The notes: a model not told the origin generated them from the letters alone. A DNA stretch of 64,000 nt from Panopea generosa (GCA_029582155.1 CM055911.1:20523514-20587513); one strand, 5' to 3'; shown: positions 1-13,685, counted from the first letter of the stretch. Translations and numbers: made by a program.

Positions 1-81
1 AAATCCATTTTGGCAGTTTACCAAGCCAACAAAAGAAAAACACATAGCAACTTCAACTGTCCAGACATTGATTGAGAGAAT

Positions 82-620
82 ATGTTAGTAAAGAAGGGTG
101 CTGCAGACAGAGTGACACAGCAAGCTATGGTAGACTGTTCTATAGAACACGGGCTTACTCAAGTCCACAACCAACCAACGAGAGATTCCAACATGATAGA
201 TTTTGTATTCACCAACAACCCCTCTCTTGACAAGACCTCCATATCTGTGCCAAGTATAGGCGATCACGCCATGATTGTCACAGACAGCAAAATCATCACA
301 TACGCCAGAAGCCCAGAACTTTCTTTATTTTCTCGAAGGCTAGTTTGGATGACATCTTTGCTGACAAAAACTACTATCTGAATATATCACCAATATATTA
401 TATCCCTTTGGGAGATTTTTAAATCAATAATCAATCAATCTTTGATTCGAATCATCCCCACTAAAACAGGAAATCAGTACCCTGGTTCAACAAAGACCTG
501 ATAAGGATATTGAGACGAAAACCAAGGTTGTATAAACACGCCAATCAGTCCAATCAGTACAGATCTAGAAGATATGGCAAAGCGAGATATGACTTTGCAA
601 TTTTTAATCGCGCTTCGCCA
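82..620 (+). pseudogene. Non-LTR retrotransposon relic: end of endonuclease domain plus linker
   Basis: Frame 1 (82-381) reads like the C-terminal part of an endonuclease/exonuclease/phosphatase domain of a Jockey/CR1-like LINE: a TRDSNMIDFVFTNNPSL stretch, then the SISVPSIGDHAMIVTD segment that carries the usual 'SDH' motif as GDH. Coding similarity continues in another frame from about 450. IPTKTGNQYPWFNKDLIR and then RRKPRLYKHA match the basic linker these elements place between endonuclease and reverse transcriptase. The frame change and in-frame stops between the two blocks show it is dead. No reverse transcriptase follows; after about 620 the sequence turns into low-complexity cgatg-rich DNA. 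The family (Jockey versus CR1) is inference. The element probably extends left of the window. Confidence 0.7.
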
Positions 621-3540
621 GTATGGCTACGTGCTCTGTCGTCGAGTTTCTGTGCATTGCCTAGTGTGATCCGAGCGGTAGCTGAGATGAAGATGAGTGA
701 TGATACAATGATGATGCGCGGAGGTGCTATGACGTTTTTGCGATTGTACAATGACGATGAGCAACGATGCAGTAGTGGTGAATAGAGGTGCGATGGCGTT
801 GCCAGAAGACGATGAAGTAACGATGCATCATAACGGAATTGTGGTGCCGTAATGTGCTATAGCGATTCGCGAAGATTCAGTCGTGATGTCTGAAGATGCA
901 ATAGCGATTGCGATGAGCGAATGTGCGATTGCCTTGCGTGAATGTGCAAGTAGACATGGCGTACCTAATGATATGTATTGACAAAAAATACTTTACACCA
1001 TTTGGTCCGTGAAATGGAAAAGATTTAATTTAGCGTTGGATGCAAATTAAAATAAAACAGTCGTAAAGGTAAAACCGCGACGCGTTTACAATATTTAATA
1101 GTAATATGTTTATCCGTAAACGGAACAAATGGAAATATCAATACAGTAAACTACCTTTTATAAAAGTTCATGGCTACTTATGTGTACATAGAAATTGGAT
1201 ACCTTTATTTTAGTGTCTTAGTTTGTGATTTTATAGCAGTTAAATAATCTTTGACTATAAGAAATTTTGATAAATTAAAGAAGAAATAACCATGTAAAAT
1301 GTCATTAGTGCGACCTTGAAAATGAAGGTAGCCAGCTGTCGATTGCACGTGAACAACCTTGTATTATGAAGAACAACCCTCATTGCATAGGGAAGTAAAT
1401 CCGGACAGAAAAAATAACGCACATACATTGAACCGCCATTTTACCGACTATGTCAGTCTGAACGCAAGTGATGGCAGAAAAAAGCACTAACTACACTAAC
1501 TGACAAAATTGCTGACAGAAAAATGCAATAACTAGCACTATTGGTGGCAGGAAGAGTTACTAACTGAAAAAATCGGTGGCAGGACAAGGCACATATTAAC
1601 CCGACCACATACGTTCCTGTTATCGAGTTAATGAATTGAAATGTGAATTATTATCAACTTAAACGTTATTTGTGGAAAACAAGATGTATTATAAACAGGC
1701 GACAGTTTAAATACTATTACACATTTTGCGCGGTAAATATATTTGTCAATCGTTATATCGCAGGGCGTAGGGAAAATATGGCTTTCTTTTGATAAAGAAG
1801 CCTTTTTATTAATTCATGGTCATATCAGTGAAAAGGAACAAAACGATTAATAATTCATTAATTAACTGTCATGTTTCATTGCACTGGTGAATTTCACCAA
1901 AAAATATGGGCATTCCGAGAAGAACAAGAAAAAAAATACTTACGGGCATTTATAATCGATACACAGACCGCAACCACGCACAAAACTCCTACAAATAAAC
2001 GTAAGGATAACATTTATTATTTATAGTCAAGCATAAATCATTAATGGTCATGAAAATACAAACAAACGCCACATGAAAAATAAGATGTTTTTGGCCGTAA
2101 GTTTTACCTGGCACTCATGAATATTCCACGTACATCTGTAAATTGTCAACTAATTTACGGTGTCGTCTGAACGTAAATAGTGATACGACTGTTGATGAAC
2201 CTATACCAAAACATTATTTATTGCATTCACAAATAGCTGTAAGGAGAAAGCCCGAACATAATGGCAAAGATAAATGAGTGCCAGGTAAAAACACAGCACA
2301 CTACACAGTTAACGTGCCAATTTGGAAGTTGATTAGTCTCTTTAAAATATAAATTTCACTGTTTATTCCGTAATAAAACATAAGCTGTCAGAGGACAGGG
2401 AGTTCTCCTTTTGAAAGCTTGTCTAAAATAATTATCTGAAGACAGTAAATGAGATGAACTTTCTAAAACACCTAAATCAAATATCTAACTATAGTAAGGG
2501 CAATGGTTGTGTGAAAACCAGAGTTATCGTACTTACTCCTAATGGTAGAGGAGACAGATTTGGCATTTTATTTAGGAATAGCGGTTACTAAGATATGAGC
2601 ATGCCTAAACGTTTAACCAAACTTTGCCATAACTCTGCCAAAAATCAAGAAGAAGTGCCCATGCTATGCAGTTTGGTATTTTTCAACCAAGTAGCCGCCA
2701 TTACAGAGTCAAACACTCACTTGGGGAGCATCCATCGGTTCCACCGATATATTCTTGTTTTCAAAATATATTGACGCTTATAAAGGGAAACAAAATTGTC
2801 TACGATTAAAACGCTATTTCCATCAATTGCGTGAGAATGAGCCCACAAGTTTCGTAATGATATACACTAAATTTAGTCTTTAAGAATAGCAATATGATAA
2901 GGGTTCATAAATAATGTTCATTGATAAATTTAATATTCATATTTATTTCATAAATTAAAATAATTTATGGAGTGAAGCCAAAATTTAACGTCAACGGCGG
3001 ACGTACAAAAAGCAGAAGTCTATAAGCACATTAAAAAAAACAACAGTTTTTTAAGAATTGATGCAAGTATCGGTTACATTTTATAGAAAATTGAAACATG
3101 TACACATTACACGTGCATTTTATTAAAATAACTTCTAGCATTATGAAACAGTATTCTATAGCATATCAGCTAGTGTGTCTTTAAATATATAAAACAATTT
3201 GTTAAAACTTACTTGCTATTCCCATCGTCCTTCCGGGATGACGTTCAATGTTTGACAGCGCATACACGATAACCGCCCCGTTTATACACTAGCCAACATA
3301 TATACACTAGCCAACCTTAGTGCGATAAGGATTGCTGACAAAGATGTGTGTCGGCTTACGTCATTACACTTGCTCGAGACTTGGTTCATTAATGTCACCA
3401 CGTACTGAAATAATGATAACGAGGGGATTTAAAAAAAATCTCCGAACTCCGTTCTTCCGTACGACGCAAGGTCAATACTTATAAAGTATTTAGATTAGAA
3501 ACAATCACGTAACTCAAAATTTGATCTCATATAAATAAAG
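621..3540. other. Noncoding stretch, no gene seen
   Basis: Bases 640-960 are cryptically repetitive, with many gatg/cgatg words. Bases 1465-1590 contain a loosely repeated word (ggcaggaaaaaa..actaac, with variants). The rest is AT-rich DNA without a recognisable exon, RNA gene or transposon protein. Confidence 0.5.
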
Positions 3541-3830
3541 CCGGGCCCGATTACCTCAGTCGGTTACGCGTCTGACTATCAATCCAGGGGTCGTGAGTTC
3601 GAATCCCCGCCCGACAATAGTCTCCGTGATGATTGATATACGACATTGTGTCTCATTATCATTCGTCTCTCACCGATGATTCAAGTGGGAAAGTTATCAG
3701 TTTCATGCGGAGATGGGGTGTGCTCGAGTACTGGTCAATCCCAGGAAACAGTGGTTAGGTTAACGGATCATCTGTTAGCCTTCGATGGCATAAAAATGAC
3801 GCTAAATATTCAATCGATCAATCAATCAAA
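3541..3830 (+). mobile_element. tRNA-derived SINE, full length
   Basis: The element begins with a tRNA-like head. An A-box-like TTACCTCAGTCGG is followed about 35 bp later by a B-box GAGTTCGAATCC, so an internal Pol III promoter is expected. A body of about 220 bp follows (landmarks: CAACAGTCTCCGTGATGATT-like start, GATTCAAGTGGGAAAGTTATCAG, GGAGATGGGGTGTGCTCGAG, GGAAACAGTGGTTAGG). The tail is a short run of caat/atca repeats. At least eight further full or partial copies in this window share these landmarks, so this is the dominant SINE family here. It is noncoding; the 68-residue open frame inside it is spurious. Confidence 0.85.
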
Positions 3831-4129
3831 AACCATTCTTATGGATTATTGAGCTTTTTCAAAATACGAAAAAAAAAATAATAGTATTAACACATTTTAC
3901 CGTATAACATACTCTTCAATAATTTCAAACACATATTTTGAACAAATTTTAATGGAATATTCCGTAATAAACAACCATAATAAATATTGTCGAAACAAGG
4001 CACAGTTTAACTTAAGTAAGTAAGTATTTAAATGAGAAACTTTATGAATACTGGCTCTGATTTCTTATAGTTTAAACTTATTTATTTTACTTCGATTGTG
4101 AAACAAGTTCTTACAACTTAGACAAATCA

Positions 4130-4262
4130 CTCTCGAAGTCTTCCTGGTTAGAACCAGTACAAAGCATATGCGGAAAAGGTGTCTTGCTCAAGGACACCAC
4201 ACATAGCCGTGGCGGAGGATCGATCATGGGTTCGGTGCTCTACCACTAGACCACGCGCTCGA
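4130..4262 (-). mobile_element. tRNA-like SINE head (second type), partial
   Basis: Read on the minus strand it opens with GCGTGGTCTAGTGGTAGAGC, a typical A-box context, followed by a B-box-like GATCGATCC after about 30 bp. The downstream body does not match the SINE at 3541. It is probably a decayed SINE rather than a working tRNA, because a full cloverleaf cannot be drawn. Confidence 0.45.
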
Positions 4263-4839
4263 CGTGTTATGGATAGTCATATGTTTATCTATTGCATCAG
4301 ATACTTCAGTTTCAAAAGAATTGTAGACATTCTTAATATTTTCAGATTCAGCACATAACTTTTATCCGCCGAAAATAGAATATTCTTTATTTCATATGCA
4401 TTTTAACTGGACTCTTTCAAACTCAAAAGCCACACATAGTCAATTTCCATGAATAGATACATTTTACTTATTTATTCTGATAGAGTAGAAAACAGTGCAT
4501 AACCTGTAACGAGCAATCAGAACTTGTTCTACACTGTTTTCAACACTTTTAATATTAGAGGTGTGCAAAGGTGTCCATCACTTTCAGTCATCCGCAATGT
4601 GGTGATATTGTGTGTTTCAGGCCTGTGACGCAAGAGTAGTACATTAGCTTATGTGGACGTCTGACTGCAGAGTGAAAGTGAAGAAGTAGACTGCCTTATC
4701 GACCTTTTAGCTGCCATACTGTTGCTGCCACTGCTTTCACTACTGTCGGATGATGATGCTGATGATAATCTGATTAATAGGCCCTTATTATAAGGTATGC
4801 AGTTTTTCTGGACCATAGCATGTTTTTCTCTTTTTTTCA

Positions 4840-5060
4840 CCTTTCATGATGGAATAATAACATCCCAGTTTCTACAGTGCCTTATATAGCAGACTATAAA
4901 CATGGGAGGAGTGGACATGACCATCTAGTTTCCTGTTTTGGCAATCTGGTTACATGTTTTTGGCTTCTGTTTATAGACCTGTTATTCAGCACAGCAGAAT
5001 GCCTTCTTTGATATTTATTGTGCAACTTGTCTGGAATGGAAGCCTGTTTCTTTTTGGTGA
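4840..5060 (+). pseudogene. Possible piggyBac-like transposase scrap
   Basis: Around 4883-4925 two frames together show STVPYIADYK and then NMGGVDM. The MGGVD word after a tyrosine/asparagine segment is the signature of the piggyBac (PGBD) catalytic region. A one- or two-base shift separates the halves, and the following residues degrade quickly. This rests on one short motif, so chance similarity is possible. Confidence 0.28.
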
Positions 5061-6442
5061 ACTTATTTTATTCAAAATGATTTAAGAAGATTAGAACAAT
5101 AAATAAATAGTAAAATATACATTATAAAAATAATTATGTAAAATAAATTTAGAGATTTAGTCAGAATTTCAATGTTTTGGTCAGTAGCCGACTTCTAATT
5201 TTTTTTATAAATTTTCTCTCACTTGTATGACAGAAAAAACTAGTTTCATTTTCAGATTATAAATCCTATTGACTAAAGACCTGGCAAGTTTGATGAAATT
5301 AGAATGATGAATAAAAAAGTTATTAAATTTTTAGAATTTCTGAATTGTTCCAGTATTCGGCCATTTTGGTCAATTTGTCAAAATACCAGCAAAAGTTGAA
5401 AGGCTGTAAAAATATCTTATTTTTCTTTCAAGATGTTTTGCCATTGTTACATTGGTAATATATGGGTTATTAATGTGCATTTTAATTTGACAATTTTTAA
5501 ATCCAGATTTTCTTTTGGGAATTTGTTTTCTTTAGAATCTCGGAAAAATGGCGCTAATTTCTAAATGGCGCTTACAGTTGACTAAAAAAAATATGTTTTT
5601 TTTATATCTCCATTTTGCATTGCTTAGTTTTATATAATTTTCAGACAGAGTAAATGTATACGAATAAATTTATACAGATAGTGGTATGTTATCTAGCCTA
5701 AAATAGTTGTATTACTGTTTTCAGTTTGTGCTTATTGCCAGATCTTTGGATTTTTCCCTGAATTTGACGCAATATCATAGGTTCAGCTGGCACATGAATG
5801 TGGACGACAGTTTTTGAGATACAGCCATAGAATCTACTCTAACCACTAACCCTTAGGAAGGGGAGCACAGCCATGTGTTTTTAAAAGTCAGAATTAATGG
5901 AACAGTTTCATATAGGACTTAGACCAGGAACCAGGAGGTCAAAATGGTAGTTCCATAGAAAATTGACAGTGGTCGTTCAAGATGGTGTGAGTGTGAAAAT
6001 GCACTTGACATGTACTATTGCAATAGGAACTTGTGAAGGGAATATATTTTCCCAGAGAATGGTGCAAAATTGAGTGGACTGGTAGCTGTAACACACAGAT
6101 GGGACTATTTCTTAGACGGTAAGAATTTTGCATTATTTGGCTGATTTGACCTCTGTATGTGAAATAAGGATACTTCGCTTTGAGCAACATGTGAAATTGG
6201 AAGCAGTTAATGCCCATGTTTTTAACTTTTTTTTGTGTGTTCTGCTTGAATTGAATAGGAATTCTGGACTTTCTCATGGAGTTTGGAGCACAACTATAAG
6301 TGTGACAGTCTACTGCGCTAATATTACGGTCTATGTGAAATTAATGGTGGCGCAGCTTCATATAGGAGAAATTTAATTGTATCGTTATAACTGTTTCATT
6401 ATTAAATTGCCAACCTATTTCAACGTCTAGGCATTTAGTTAC
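5061..6442. other. Noncoding stretch before the first minisatellite
   Basis: AT-rich sequence without recognisable exons. The overlapping opposite-strand open frames at 5939-6376 show no domain and mirror one another, so they are treated as chance. Confidence 0.4.
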
Positions 6443-9400
6443 TGGCGCTTCTATCAAGTTTGTACCCTGGCGCTCCTATCAAGTTTGTATGATGGCGCTT
6501 CTATCAAGTTTGTACCCTGGCACTCCTATCAAGTTTGAATCACATGGCGCTTCTATCAAGTTTGTGCTCTGGCGCTCCTATCAAGTTTGTTTCATGGCGC
6601 TTCTATCAAGTTTATATGATGGCGCTTCTATCAAGTTTGTATCCTGGCACTCCTATCAAGTTTGAATCACATGGCGCTTCTATCAAGATTGTACCCTGGC
6701 ACTCCTATCAAGTTTGAATCACATGGTGCTTCTATCAAGTTTGTACCCTGGTACACTTACCAATTTTGTATCACATGACGCTTCTATCAAGTTTGTACTC
6801 TGGCGTTCCTATCAAGTTTGTTTCATGGCGCTTCTATCAAGTTTATATGATGGCGTTTCTATCAAGTTTGTACCCTGGCACTCCTATCAAGTTTGAATCA
6901 CATGGCGCTTCTATCAAGTTTGTATGATGGCGCTTCTATCAAGTTTGTTTCATTGCGCTCCTATCAAGTTTATATGATTTAACTTCTATCAAGTTTGTAC
7001 CTTGGCGCTCCTATCAAGTTTGTTTCATGGCGCTTCTATCAAGCTTGTATGATGATGCTTCTATCAAGTTTGTACCCTGGCACTCCTATCAAGTTTGAAT
7101 CACATGGCGCTTCTATCAAGTTTGTACCCTGGCACTCCTATCAAGTTTGAATCACATGGCGCTTCTATCAAGTTTGTACTCTGGCGCTCCTATCAAGTTT
7201 GTTTCATGGCGCTTCTATCAAGTTTATATGATGGCGCTCCTATCAAGTTTGTATCACATGACGCTTCTATCAAGTTTGTACCCTGGCACTCCTATCAAGT
7301 TTGTATCATGGCGCCTCTATCAAGTTTATATGATGGCGCTTCTATCAAGTTTGTACCCTGGCGCTCCTATCTAGCTTGTACCCTGGCGCTCCTATCAAAT
7401 TTATATCACATGACGCCTCTATCAAGTTTGTACCCTGGCACTTCTACCAAGTTTGAATCACATGGCGCTTCTATCAAGTTTGTATTCTGGCGCTCCTATC
7501 AAGTTTGTTTCATGGCGCTTCTATCAAGTTTATATGATGGCGCTTCTACCAAGTTTGTACCCTGGCACTCCTATCTAGTTTGTACCCTGGCGCTCCTATC
7601 AAGTTTGTATCACATAACGCTTTTATCAAGTTTGTTTCATGGCGCTTCTATCAAGTTTGAATCACATGGCACTTCTATCAAGTTTGTACCCTGGCACTCC
7701 TATCAAGTTTGAATCATATTTGCGCTTCTATCAAGTTTGTACCCTGGCACTCCTATCAAGTTTGAATCACATGGCGATTCTATCAAGTTTGTACTCTGGC
7801 ACTCCTATCAAGTTTGTTTCATGGCGCTTCTATCAAGTTTATATGATGGTGGTTCTATCAAGTTTGTACCCTGGCGCTCCTATCTAGTTTGTATCACATG
7901 ACGCTTCTATCAAGTTTGTACACTGGCGCTTCTATCAAGTTGTATGATGGCGCTTCTATCAAGTTTGTACCCTGGCACTCCTATTACGTTTGAATCACAT
8001 GGCGCTTCTTTCAAGTTTGTACCCTGGCACTCCTATCAAGTTTTATGATGGCGCTTCTATCAAGTTTGTACCCTGGCACTCCTATTACGATTGAATCACA
8101 TGACGCTCCTACAAAGTTTGTATCACATGACGCTTCTATCAAGTTTGTACTCTGGCACTTCTATCAAGTGTGTATGATGGCGCTTCTATCAAATTTGTAT
8201 GATGGCGCTTCTATCAAGTTTGTATGATGGCGCTTCTATCAAGTTTGTATGATGGCGCTTCTATTAAGTTTGTACCCTGGCAATCCTATCAAGTTTGTAT
8301 CACATAAAGCTTCTATCAAGTTTGTATGATGGCGCTTCTATCAAGTTTGTACTCTGGCGCTTCTATCAAGTTTGTATCACATGGCGCTTCTATCAAGTTC
8401 GTACTCTGGCGCTCCTATCAAGTTTGTACCCTTGCGCTCCTACCAAATTTGTATCACATAACGCTTCTATCAAGTTTGTATGATGGCCCTTCTATCAAGT
8501 TTGTACCCTGGCGCTTCTATCAAGTTTGTATCACATGGCGTTTATATCAAGTTCGTACTCTGGCGCTTCTATCAAGTTTGTATCACATGGCGCTTCTATC
8601 AAGTTCGTACTCTGGCGCTCCTATCAAGTTTGTACCCTTGCGCTCCTACCAAGTTTGTATCACATAACGCTTCTATCAAGATTGTATGATGGCGCTTCTA
8701 TCAAGTTTGTACTCTGGTGCTCCTATCAAGTTTGTATGATGGCACTTCTATCAAGTTTGTACTCTGGCGCTCCAATCAAGTTTGTATGTTGGCGCTTCTA
8801 TCAAGTTTGTACCCTGGCGCTCCTATCAAGTTTGTATCACATAACGCTTCTATCAAGTTTGTATGAATGCGCTTCTATCAAGTTTGTACCCTGGCGCTTC
8901 TTTCAAGTTTGTATCACATGGCGCTTCTATCAAGTTCGTACTCTGGCGCTTCTATCAAGTTTGTACCCTTGCGCTCCTACCAAGTTTGTATCACATAACG
9001 CTTCTATCAAGTTTGTATGATGGCGCTTCTATCAAGATTGTACCCTGGTGCTTCTATCAAGTTTGTATCACATGGCGTTTCTATCAAGTTCGTACTCTGG
9101 CGCTCCTATCAAGTTTGTACCCTTGCACTTCTACCAAGTTTGTATCACATAACGCTTCTATCAAGTTTGTATGATGGCGCTTCTATCAAGTTTGTACTCT
9201 GGCGCTCCTATCAAGTTTGTATGATGGCACTTCTATCAAGTTTGTATGATTGCGCTTCTATCAAGTTTGTACCCTGGCGCTCTTATCAAGTTTGTATCAA
9301 ATAACGCTTCTATCAAGTTTGTATGATGGCGCTTCTATCAAGTTTGTACCCTGGCACTTCTATCAAGTTTGTACTCTGGCGCTCCTATCAAGTTTGTATG

Positions 9401-10836
9401 ATGGCGCTTCTATCAAGTTTGTACCCTGGTGCTTTTATCAAGTTTGTATGATGGCGCTTCTATCAAGTTTGTATGATGGCGCTTCTATCAAGTTTGTACC
9501 CTGGCACTCCTATCAAGTTTGTATCACATAACGCTTCTATCAAGTTTGTATGATGGCGCTTCTATCAAGTTTGTACCCTGGCGCTTCTATCAAGTTTGTA
9601 TCAGATGGCGCTTCTATCAAGTTCGTACTCTGGCGCTCCTATCAAGTTTGTACCCTTGCGCTCCTACCTAGTTTGTATCACATAACGCTTCTATCAAGTT
9701 TGTATGATGGCGCTTCTATCAAGTTTGTACCCTGGCGCTTCTATCAAGTTTGTATCACATGGCGTTTCTATCAAGTTCGTACTCTGGCGCACCTATCAAG
9801 TTTGTACCCTTGCGCTCCTACCAAGTTTGTATCACATAACGCTTCTATCAAGTTTGTATGATGGCGCTTCTATCAAGTTTGTACTCTGGCGCTCCTATCA
9901 AGTTTGTATGATGGCACTTCTATCAAGTTTGTATGATGGCGCTTCTATCAAGTTTGTACCCTGGCGCTCCTATCAAGTTTGTATCACGTAACACTTCTAT
10001 CAAGTTTGTATGATGGCGCTTCTATCAAGTTTGTACCCTGGCACTTCTATCAAGTTTGTACTCTGGCGCTCCTATCAAGTTTGTATGATGGCACTTCTAT
10101 CAAGTTTGTACCCTGGCGCTCCTATCAAGTTTGTGTCACATAACGCTTCTATCAAGTTTGTATGAATGCGCTTCTATCAAGTTTGTACCCTGGCGCTTCT
10201 ATCAAGTTTGTATCACATGGCGCTTCTATCAAGTTCGTACTCTGGCGCTCCTATCAAGTTTGTACCCTTGCGCTCCTACCAAGTTTGTATCACATAACGC
10301 TTCTATCAAGTTTGTATGATGGCGCTTCTATCAAGTTTGTACTCTGGCGCTCCTATCAAGTTTGTATGATGGCACTTCTATCAAGTTTGTATGATTGCGC
10401 TTCTATCAAGTTTGTACCCTGGCGCTTCTATCAAGTTTGTATCACATAACGCTTCTATCAAGTTTGTATGATGGCGCTTCTATCAAGTTTGTACTCTGGC
10501 GCTCCTATCAAGTTTGTATGATGGCGCTTCTATCAAGTTTGTATGATGGCGCTTCTATCAAGTTTGTACCCTGGCGCTCCTATTAAGTTTGTATCACATA
10601 AAGCTTCTATCAAGTTTGTACCCTGGCGCTCCTATTAAGTTTGTATCACATAACGCTTCTATCAAGTTTGTATGATGGCGCTCCTATCAAGTTTGTATGA
10701 TGGCGCTTCTATCAAGTTTGTACCCTGGCGCTCCTATTAAGTTTGTATCACATAAAGCTTCTATCAAGTTTGTATGATGGCGCTCCTATCAAGTTTGTAC
10801 GATGGCGCTTCTATCAAGTTTGTATGATGGCGCTTC
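6443..10836. repeat. 4.4-kb minisatellite of mixed 25- and 27-bp units
   Basis: The core ggcgcttctatcaagtttgt (variants with ctcc, or acgctt) repeats about 170 times without unique spacers. After the core comes one of a few interchangeable tails: accct, actct or atgat gives a 25-bp unit, and atcacat gives a 27-bp unit. Some early units carry tttcat, or gaatcacat. In the right half (about 8450-10450) tails recur in a fixed order and form a higher-order repeat of six units, about 154 bp, marked by the rare cccttgcgctcctacc unit. The array begins and ends abruptly inside a unit. Several open frames of 60-205 residues arise from the repetition and are not regarded as genes. Confidence 0.95.
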
Positions 10837-13574
10837 GAAAACACTGTTAAGATATATGGATCCTAGCTTAGTTTTTGAAATAAATAAAATATTAACAATT
10901 TTTCTTGACTTCAATGACTTTTTGGTTTTAAGGTATTACTGTTTAGGTTAGCACTTATAAATTGATTAGGGTGCTTTTCCCTGACGTCTGTGAACGCTGA
11001 ACCATGAGAATCATCTACACTATTGTTTAATATTGAGTTTTAAATATCATGTGAGCCCTCATTACTGAAAACTTAACGTTACAGCATGGTGTACTTATCC
11101 AAGCATCTTTGGCTCTTACTTAGTGCTTAGTACTCGGCTAGAGAGATATGTGCACACTTAATATGCAATCAGGCGTACCATACCTGACATAAAATTGCCT
11201 CGATGGTCTTAGGCTACTGGTTTGAAGCACTGCCTACGTCGGTTCCTCAATAGTCCAGGACTTAGGGCTTATTTACCACTAATGTGTAAATATTGAATAA
11301 AGGTGTCTTCGGAATTGATCCTTACAGATTGATGAAAACTTATTTCTGTTGTCTTTGATATGGTAAAACAGACCTATATCCATTTTAAAATTCGGCTCAT
11401 CCTGGAAATGTTGGTCGTAAAACATAAATAATATTCCATCGCTTGTTTCGAAGAAAACGCGAATATTGTATTGTTTATGAGATGTTACCATGTCACTGAA
11501 GTAGGACATGATTTCATATATGCGTTCTTGTTGATTGTAGCATATAAATAAACAGTAAATAGCACCTTAGAGTTGATATGTTTATGTTTCTTTCTTCTGG
11601 AAGAAAACATTTCAGTGTGATTTTTTTTAAGTCGTTGAGGCGCAGTTAGTTGATGTACGTGCGTCGGATGAAACAGATTAAACGATTACGATATATCAAG
11701 ACTCCAAATGTCGAAGTATGCGCGGCGCAGAACATAACATACTTCTCGTTTCATATCGTAACTGGGCATCTCGTAACTGAATATTGCGGAACATTACGAT
11801 GACCGGTGAGCTCCATTATCAGCTATCCGAGAATGTTCTGTTGGAACAACCGTGTGGCCGGTGTAGCTCGTAGTAAATAATTCATATGTTATATTTCAAA
11901 TTCAGTGATTTACGCCACATTGTTAGGAAAATATCGCTATTGGTTAAATTGCTGCGTTTCCCAAAATATTTTAAGATAAAAATTGCGGTCAATTTAAAAA
12001 GTTTCTTCGTGGTTTAATCACATTTTGATCGACGTTAAATAGATCGAATTTCCAGAAAATATAACATCTTTTTGCATGATTTGAGTCATGTTTTTGTACA
12101 TTCGGTTGAATTTTTGGTTTACTTTAACGACGATTTGCAGGTTTGTTTTAAACCAGAGGTAGCTTTGAAATTATTTCTTAAAAAGGGTTACGTACAACAG
12201 TGTGATTCAAAAATGACATGCGCTCTAGCCTTGTGCGGATCACCAATGCGGATCAATATTTCTATTTTTCAGCCACCACCCCCACCCCGCCCCCCTTTCA
12301 AATGTTTTTGAAATAGTCTCGCAGTGCACTTAATACTGATGCTATCAAGGTCGGTCAACATTTTGAAATTACCCATGAAAGATGTCGGTGTTCCTTCACC
12401 ACCGCGCAAGCCAAAACTTATACCGACAGTCCAGAAAACAGCCATTATAAGGGCATGTGTGTCATGTCACCTAGCGAGTCGCTTTCCCAGAGGATAATCT
12501 CTAGCTCATTAGAGTTTTTTTTAAACCTATTCATTGCTTTGCTTTCATACGCTCGATATATAACAATTTTAAGAGATTTAAACTTTGCATCATTGAAGAA
12601 AGACAAGTTTGTACCATTCAACTCTAAGTGCCTCTGCACAGCGCAGTACTTACGGAAATTATGCGTCAACCGGTGTGCTTAACCGTTGTTTCTTTTTTTT
12701 TCAGTGACACGCCATTAAATAGTATGCATTACTTTTGTGCTAACAGCATCTCCATCTTCTTCTTTGGACTCGCCACTCAAGGAACAAAATAATAGTCCAA
12801 TTGTTCTTCCTTCTTTTATTTCCAGGCACCGATGTTTTTGGGCATTGCCGACAGTGTTTCGTCTGACTTGCCCCCACTCCAACCCTGGCTCCACTGTCGA
12901 TGTTTTAATTGCCTGACAATAAATATAACTTGAATAGATATGACTTTACATGCAAAAATAATCGTATTTTGTCGTTGTGTAAGTCGTAGTTCGGCCTTCC
13001 TGATTATGAAAAAAAAAAACCTGCGCACGCGCTACACGATATCGGTTTTCATGTTTTTCAAGTGTACAAAGCTATTCTTAGTCAGGGATACCTCCTCCTC
13101 GGTCAGTAGATATCAAACATACCCCTTTAGTATTAGACCTTTCTGGTGTACTTTGAGGCGAAACTGTATATTTAAAATGTTTTCTAATGAAATTTGAGTG
13201 GTTTTCTAAAAACATTTACTTTAAAAGCCGTTATTTACCATAGACGTTATTCGTTCATTCAACAGTTCTGCTACACTTGTTTGAACCTGTTTTAAATGTA
13301 ACCACATGATTTGACACAACTTTGTCACTTTACATTGATCCACATGATAACGTACAACTCCGTCCCGTTTTGGCTAGGACGACATTCCGATGACATATAC
13401 ATGTATTGCGAACATTTAGCTGTTGATTTTACGTTAATGGCCTAAATTAAATCTGAATTTCGGCCACTGGTGTTGATTTTGTCTTGAGCACAACTCTTTG
13501 GTTATAATGCCTTAATACTGTTACTGTCTATAAGAAAACTCGTCGTTTGTGCTCTTTTGCAGTGGCCATACAAG
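10837..13574. other. Noncoding stretch, only orphan open frames
   Basis: No domain is recognised in this interval. Short open frames at 12072-12311, 12445-12682 (both strands) and 12816-13197 overlap one another on opposite strands and lack convincing splice borders. The one frame I would look at again (11279-11509) is listed separately. Confidence 0.4.
11279..11509 (-). CDS. Orphan open frame, possible terminal exon, function unknown
   Basis: A 76-codon frame on the minus strand has a protein-like composition (FFETSDGILFMFYDQHF, FKMDIGLFYHI) and ends in TAG. A pyrimidine-poor but possible acceptor (ctacttcag) lies near its start. I recognise no family. It could be a terminal exon, a transposon scrap, or chance. 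The absence of a clear poly(A) signal just downstream weakens the exon reading. Confidence 0.18.
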   Translation of the reverse strand: MSYFSDMVTSHKQYNIRVFFETSDGILFMFYDQHFQDEPNFKMDIGLFYHIKDNRNKFSSICKDQFRRHLYSIFTH

Positions 13575-13589
13575 GACGAGTGTTGTAGT

Positions 13590-13685
13590 AGAAGCGGGTA
13601 GTGATATCGTTATAAAAGGGTACTCGCTTACCTCTCTCTCTCCGCTAAGGTCGTAGGTTCGAGACCCGCTCGAGTTTAAATGCAC
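13590..13685 (+). mobile_element. tRNA-like sequence, probably a SINE head
   Basis: GCGGGTAGTGATATCG resembles a degenerate A-box and GTAGGTTCGAGACCC is a good B-box, with the intervening spacing stretched. The stem arms do not pair as in a tRNA, so a SINE remnant is the better reading. Confidence 0.3.

Noticed and set aside
4649-4840. Serine-rich 63-residue frame on the minus strand
   Set aside because: Low-complexity tgatgatgctgatgat sequence yields the serine run; no start or splice context.
7095-9861. Open frames of 60-205 residues such as those at 7095-7712 and 8526-9020
   Set aside because: They are translations of the minisatellite in overlapping frames, with no domain and no independent start context.
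6443-10836. CRISPR-like regular repetition
   Set aside because: There are no unique spacers, the repeats abut directly, and the surroundings are animal DNA. It is a minisatellite; the same holds for the arrays at 26205 and 37295.
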